Shown here one piece after another: positions 5,312 through 7,505 of a stretch of 7,505 nt of DNA. How positions within the stretch are numbered: the stretch's first letter is position 1; each line of letters starts with the position of its first letter. Under the pieces are notes generated by a model. It had not been told where the DNA came from. It worked only from the letters and a program-made list of their open reading frames with translations, and ran no database searches. The stretch is from Treponema sp. (lineage in GTDB: Bacteria; Spirochaetota; Spirochaetia; Treponematales; Breznakiellaceae), in assembly GCA_031254175.1 (NCBI GenBank), contig JAIRUY010000226.1:1-7505 (forward strand), given 5' to 3'. A program made the position numbers and the translations under genes.

Positions 5312-7132
5312 ATGCCAAAGAAATTATTGATGGGCAATGAAGCCATTGCTCTCGGCGCAATTCGCGCCGGCGTTAGTGTTGTAACCGGTTACCCCGGCAC
5401 ACCCTCCAGCGAAGTGCTGGAGACTGTTGCCAAACACAATGACGGCAGCATATATGTCGAGTGGTCAGTCAATGAAAAGTCCGCGCTGGAAGTGGGAGCC
5501 GGAGCTGCATACTCAGGCGCGCGGGTTTTGGTAACGATGAAACAGGTCGGGTTAAATGTCGCTTCCGATCCGCTTATGAATTTGAACTACATAGGTGTTC
5601 AGGGCGGCATGGTAGTTTTGGTTGCCGATGATCCGGGGCCGATTTCTTCGCAGAATGAGCAGGATACCCGCAGTTTTTCAAAGTTCGCCAAACTTGCGCT
5701 GTTTGATCCTTCCACCCCCGAAGAAGCGTATACAATGATCGCCGATGCGTTTGCGTGTTCAGAAAAATACGGCAAGCCTGTTTTGTTCAGACCGACCACA
5801 CGCGTTTGCCACAGCTGCGCTTCTGTTGAAATTCTGGAAAATCTGCCGAAGATCAAGCCTGCCGGTTTTAAGAAAGACCCCAAGTGGGTTATCTTTCCGC
5901 GGCTTGCTTATGTGAATAAATTTAAGCTGGAAGAAAACCTGATTGCAATGAGCGATGAGTTTTCCGGTTATGAAAAAAATATTCTTGTTGGCAAAGGCAA
6001 AAAAGGAATAGCGACAGGCGGCGTAAGTTACACATACGCAAGAGAAGCTCTGTCAAACACAGAGCTAAAAAACACAGACTGCAAACTGCTGAAAATTTCT
6101 GCCATGCCGTTTCCTGAAAAACTGGCGCTCGAATTTTTACATGGACTGGACGAAGTTCTTGTTATCGAAGAACTCGATCCGGTAATTGAAAACGAACTTG
6201 TCCGTTTGTGCGGTTTGTATAACCTTAAAGTTAAGATACTTGGCAAGCAGGCCGGCATGGCTGACAAAACTAATCTTATTCCAATCGCAGGAGAGAACAC
6301 TGCAGACAGTGTCGCAAAAGCAATCGCGTCTTTTTTTGGAATGACACTGCCTGAACCTGTTAAGCGGGAGCTGCCTCCGCTGCCTGTTCGTCCGCCTGTG
6401 CTTTGCGCCGGTTGTCCGCACAGAGCGTCTTTTTTCGCAGTCAAGCAGGCAGCGATGGGAAAACCTTCAGTCTTTACAGGCGACATCGGTTGTTATACGC
6501 TTGGTAACGCCCAGCCGCTTAATATGGTAGACACCTGTCTGTGCATGGGCGCAGGCATCACCGTTGCGCAGGGGTTAAAAAGAGTCGAACCGGATTCAGT
6601 TCACTTTGCGTTCATCGGCGACTCAACTTTTTTCCACACAGGCATACCCGGAGTCATAAACGCAGTTTACAACCAGACTGATATTATTGTTGTTGTGCTT
6701 GATAACTCAACAACTGCAATGACGGGAAACCAGCCACATCCGGGAATGGGCGTGACAATGATGGGCGCTAACACCGGGAAAATCAGTATAGAAAAAATTT
6801 TGACGGCAATAGGCGTGTCTGCTTTAATAAAAGTAAATCCGCTTGATCAGAAAGCTGCAAAAGAAGCGGTTCGTACATTGATTGAACAAAAAGGCGTTCG
6901 TGTTTTGCTGTTCGAATCGCCGTGCATTGTAATTTCAAAGAGCGGGAACAAAGCAAAAATTGACAAGACGAAGTGCACAGGCTGTAAAGCCTGCATGGTG
7001 AAATACGGCTGTCCGGCCATCAGTTTAGAAAGCGGCAAGGCAGAAATCAATTCCACCGTTTGCGCCGGATGCGGCGTGTGCGCTGATTTGTGCGGACCGG
7101 AAGCAATTAAGATCGAGGCAGGTTCTGTATGA
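5312..7132 (+). CDS. iorA: Indolepyruvate:ferredoxin oxidoreductase, alpha subunit
   Basis: IorA with IorB oxidatively decarboxylates indolepyruvate and other aryl-pyruvates to aryl-acetyl-CoA, passing electrons to ferredoxin. It is an oxygen-sensitive cytosolic enzyme of anaerobic amino-acid use. The 606 residues match the family length. The N-terminal pyrimidine-binding domain shows GYPGTPSSE (26-34) and VEWSVNEKSALE (49-60). The TPP-binding domain carries CAGCPHR (365-371), GDIGCYTLG (390-398) and GDS (436-438) with Asn465 completing the GD...N signature. The C-terminus holds two ferredoxin-like [4Fe-4S] sites: Cys555, 558, 561, 567 and Cys584, 587, 590, 594. The second ends CG in place of the usual CP. 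The start has only a weak purine-rich site (GGAAAGAAAG), which fits coupling to the transporter stop 2 bases upstream. Its end overlaps iorB by ATGA. Confidence 0.96.
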   Translation: MPKKLLMGNEAIALGAIRAGVSVVTGYPGTPSSEVLETVAKHNDGSIYVEWSVNEKSALEVGAGAAYSGARVLVTMKQVGLNVASDPLMNLNYIGVQGGMVVLVADDPGPISSQNEQDTRSFSKFAKLALFDPSTPEEAYTMIADAFACSEKYGKPVLFRPTTRVCHSCASVEILENLPKIKPAGFKKDPKWVIFPRLAYVNKFKLEENLIAMSDEFSGYEKNILVGKGKKGIATGGVSYTYAREALSNTELKNTDCKLLKISAMPFPEKLALEFLHGLDEVLVIEELDPVIENELVRLCGLYNLKVKILGKQAGMADKTNLIPIAGENTADSVAKAIASFFGMTLPEPVKRELPPLPVRPPVLCAGCPHRASFFAVKQAAMGKPSVFTGDIGCYTLGNAQPLNMVDTCLCMGAGITVAQGLKRVEPDSVHFAFIGDSTFFHTGIPGVINAVYNQTDIIVVVLDNSTTAMTGNQPHPGMGVTMMGANTGKISIEKILTAIGVSALIKVNPLDQKAAKEAVRTLIEQKGVRVLLFESPCIVISKSGNKAKIDKTKCTGCKACMVKYGCPAISLESGKAEINSTVCAGCGVCADLCGPEAIKIEAGSV

Positions 7133-7505
7133 CATTTAATTGTTTAATCGCCGGTGTCGGCGGTCAAGGCACAGTGCTTGCTTCCAAACTGATCGCTGCT
7201 GCGGCAATGAAGAGCGGCTTCAGTGTCCGTACCACAGAGACAATCGGAATGGCGCAGCGCGGCGGAAGTGTAGTAAGCCATGTCCGCATTGGCGACGATA
7301 TTTTTTCTCCGCTCATTCCTGTCGGTAGAGCTGACGCGCTTGTCGCGTTTGAGCCCGGTGAAGCTGTGCGTCAACTGCCGTTTCTTAAAGACGGCGGCGT
7401 TTTGATTGTCAGCGACACTGCGATCAAACCTGTTGCCGCATTGCAGGGAAGTTCGTTTGATAAATCAAACGGCTATGAATCAAATGCGATGGTGGAATAT
7501 TTGAA
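7129..7505 (+). CDS. iorB: Indolepyruvate:ferredoxin oxidoreductase, beta subunit, N-terminal part (runs off the right edge)
   Basis: About 125 residues are visible. It begins MTFNCLIAGVGGQGTVLASK, with the glycine-rich GVGGQGT block typical of the 2-oxoacid:ferredoxin oxidoreductase gamma-type domain. The family blocks ETIGMAQRGGSVVSHVRIG and ALVAFEPGEA follow. It is the partner of IorA in the aryl-pyruvate oxidoreductase. Its ATG overlaps the iorA stop as ATGA (7129-7132), which indicates translational coupling. Possible ribosome sites are GAGG at 7115-7118 or GGCAGG at 7117-7122. The C-terminus and any further operon genes, such as an aryl-acetate-CoA ligase, lie outside the window. Confidence 0.95.
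   Translation, partial: MTFNCLIAGVGGQGTVLASKLIAAAAMKSGFSVRTTETIGMAQRGGSVVSHVRIGDDIFSPLIPVGRADALVAFEPGEAVRQLPFLKDGGVLIVSDTAIKPVAALQGSSFDKSNGYESNAMVEYL

Noticed and set aside
6028..6486. Antisense open frame of 152 codons inside iorA.
   Set aside because: Low-complexity Ser/Gly-rich translation with no family features; the other strand is an intact, motif-rich IorA.

Overview
The window looks like ordinary chromosomal sequence from an anaerobic, fermentative bacterium. By recollection of family resemblance only, a spirochaete of the Treponema group fits best. The single-chain glycyl-tRNA synthetase with a zinc-ribbon insert and the divergent shikimate-kinase-like protein (P-loop GPKHSGKT) both point that way. 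The ferredoxin-dependent indolepyruvate oxidoreductase points to anaerobic amino-acid metabolism. The phylum is an inference. No mobile element, CRISPR array, rRNA, tRNA or phage gene is visible.

Layout, left to right. (1) A radical SAM enzyme on the minus strand, cut by the left edge (1-482). (2) A 265-bp divergent intergenic region with candidate promoters on both strands and a GC-rich hairpin just before the luxS ribosome binding site. (3) luxS (748-1233), S-ribosylhomocysteine lyase, followed by a T-rich stretch that may end its transcript. (4) A candidate promoter and the glycyl-tRNA synthetase gene, start chosen at 1349. (5) A minus-strand PrsW-family intramembrane protease that abuts the synthetase stop codon directly. 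(6) A small P-loop kinase annotated as shikimate-kinase-like, head to head with the protease gene. (7) A candidate terminator, a promoter region with two dyad symmetries, and then a tight operon on the plus strand: an OFA-family MFS transporter, iorA and the start of iorB, cut by the right edge.

The transporter and iorAB are the clearest functional unit. Two bases separate the transporter stop from the iorA start, and iorA and iorB overlap by ATGA. IorAB oxidatively decarboxylates aryl-pyruvates (from aromatic amino acids) to aryl-acyl-CoA with reduction of ferredoxin. The transporter is therefore likely to move a related carboxylate in or out. The other genes are housekeeping or single-gene functions with no evident shared pathway.

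I did not find a clearly new biological system. The points most worth a second look are the transporter-iorAB operon and its dyad-rich promoter, the kinase that lacks canonical shikimate-binding positions, and the extremely compressed gene junctions on both sides of the PrsW gene.
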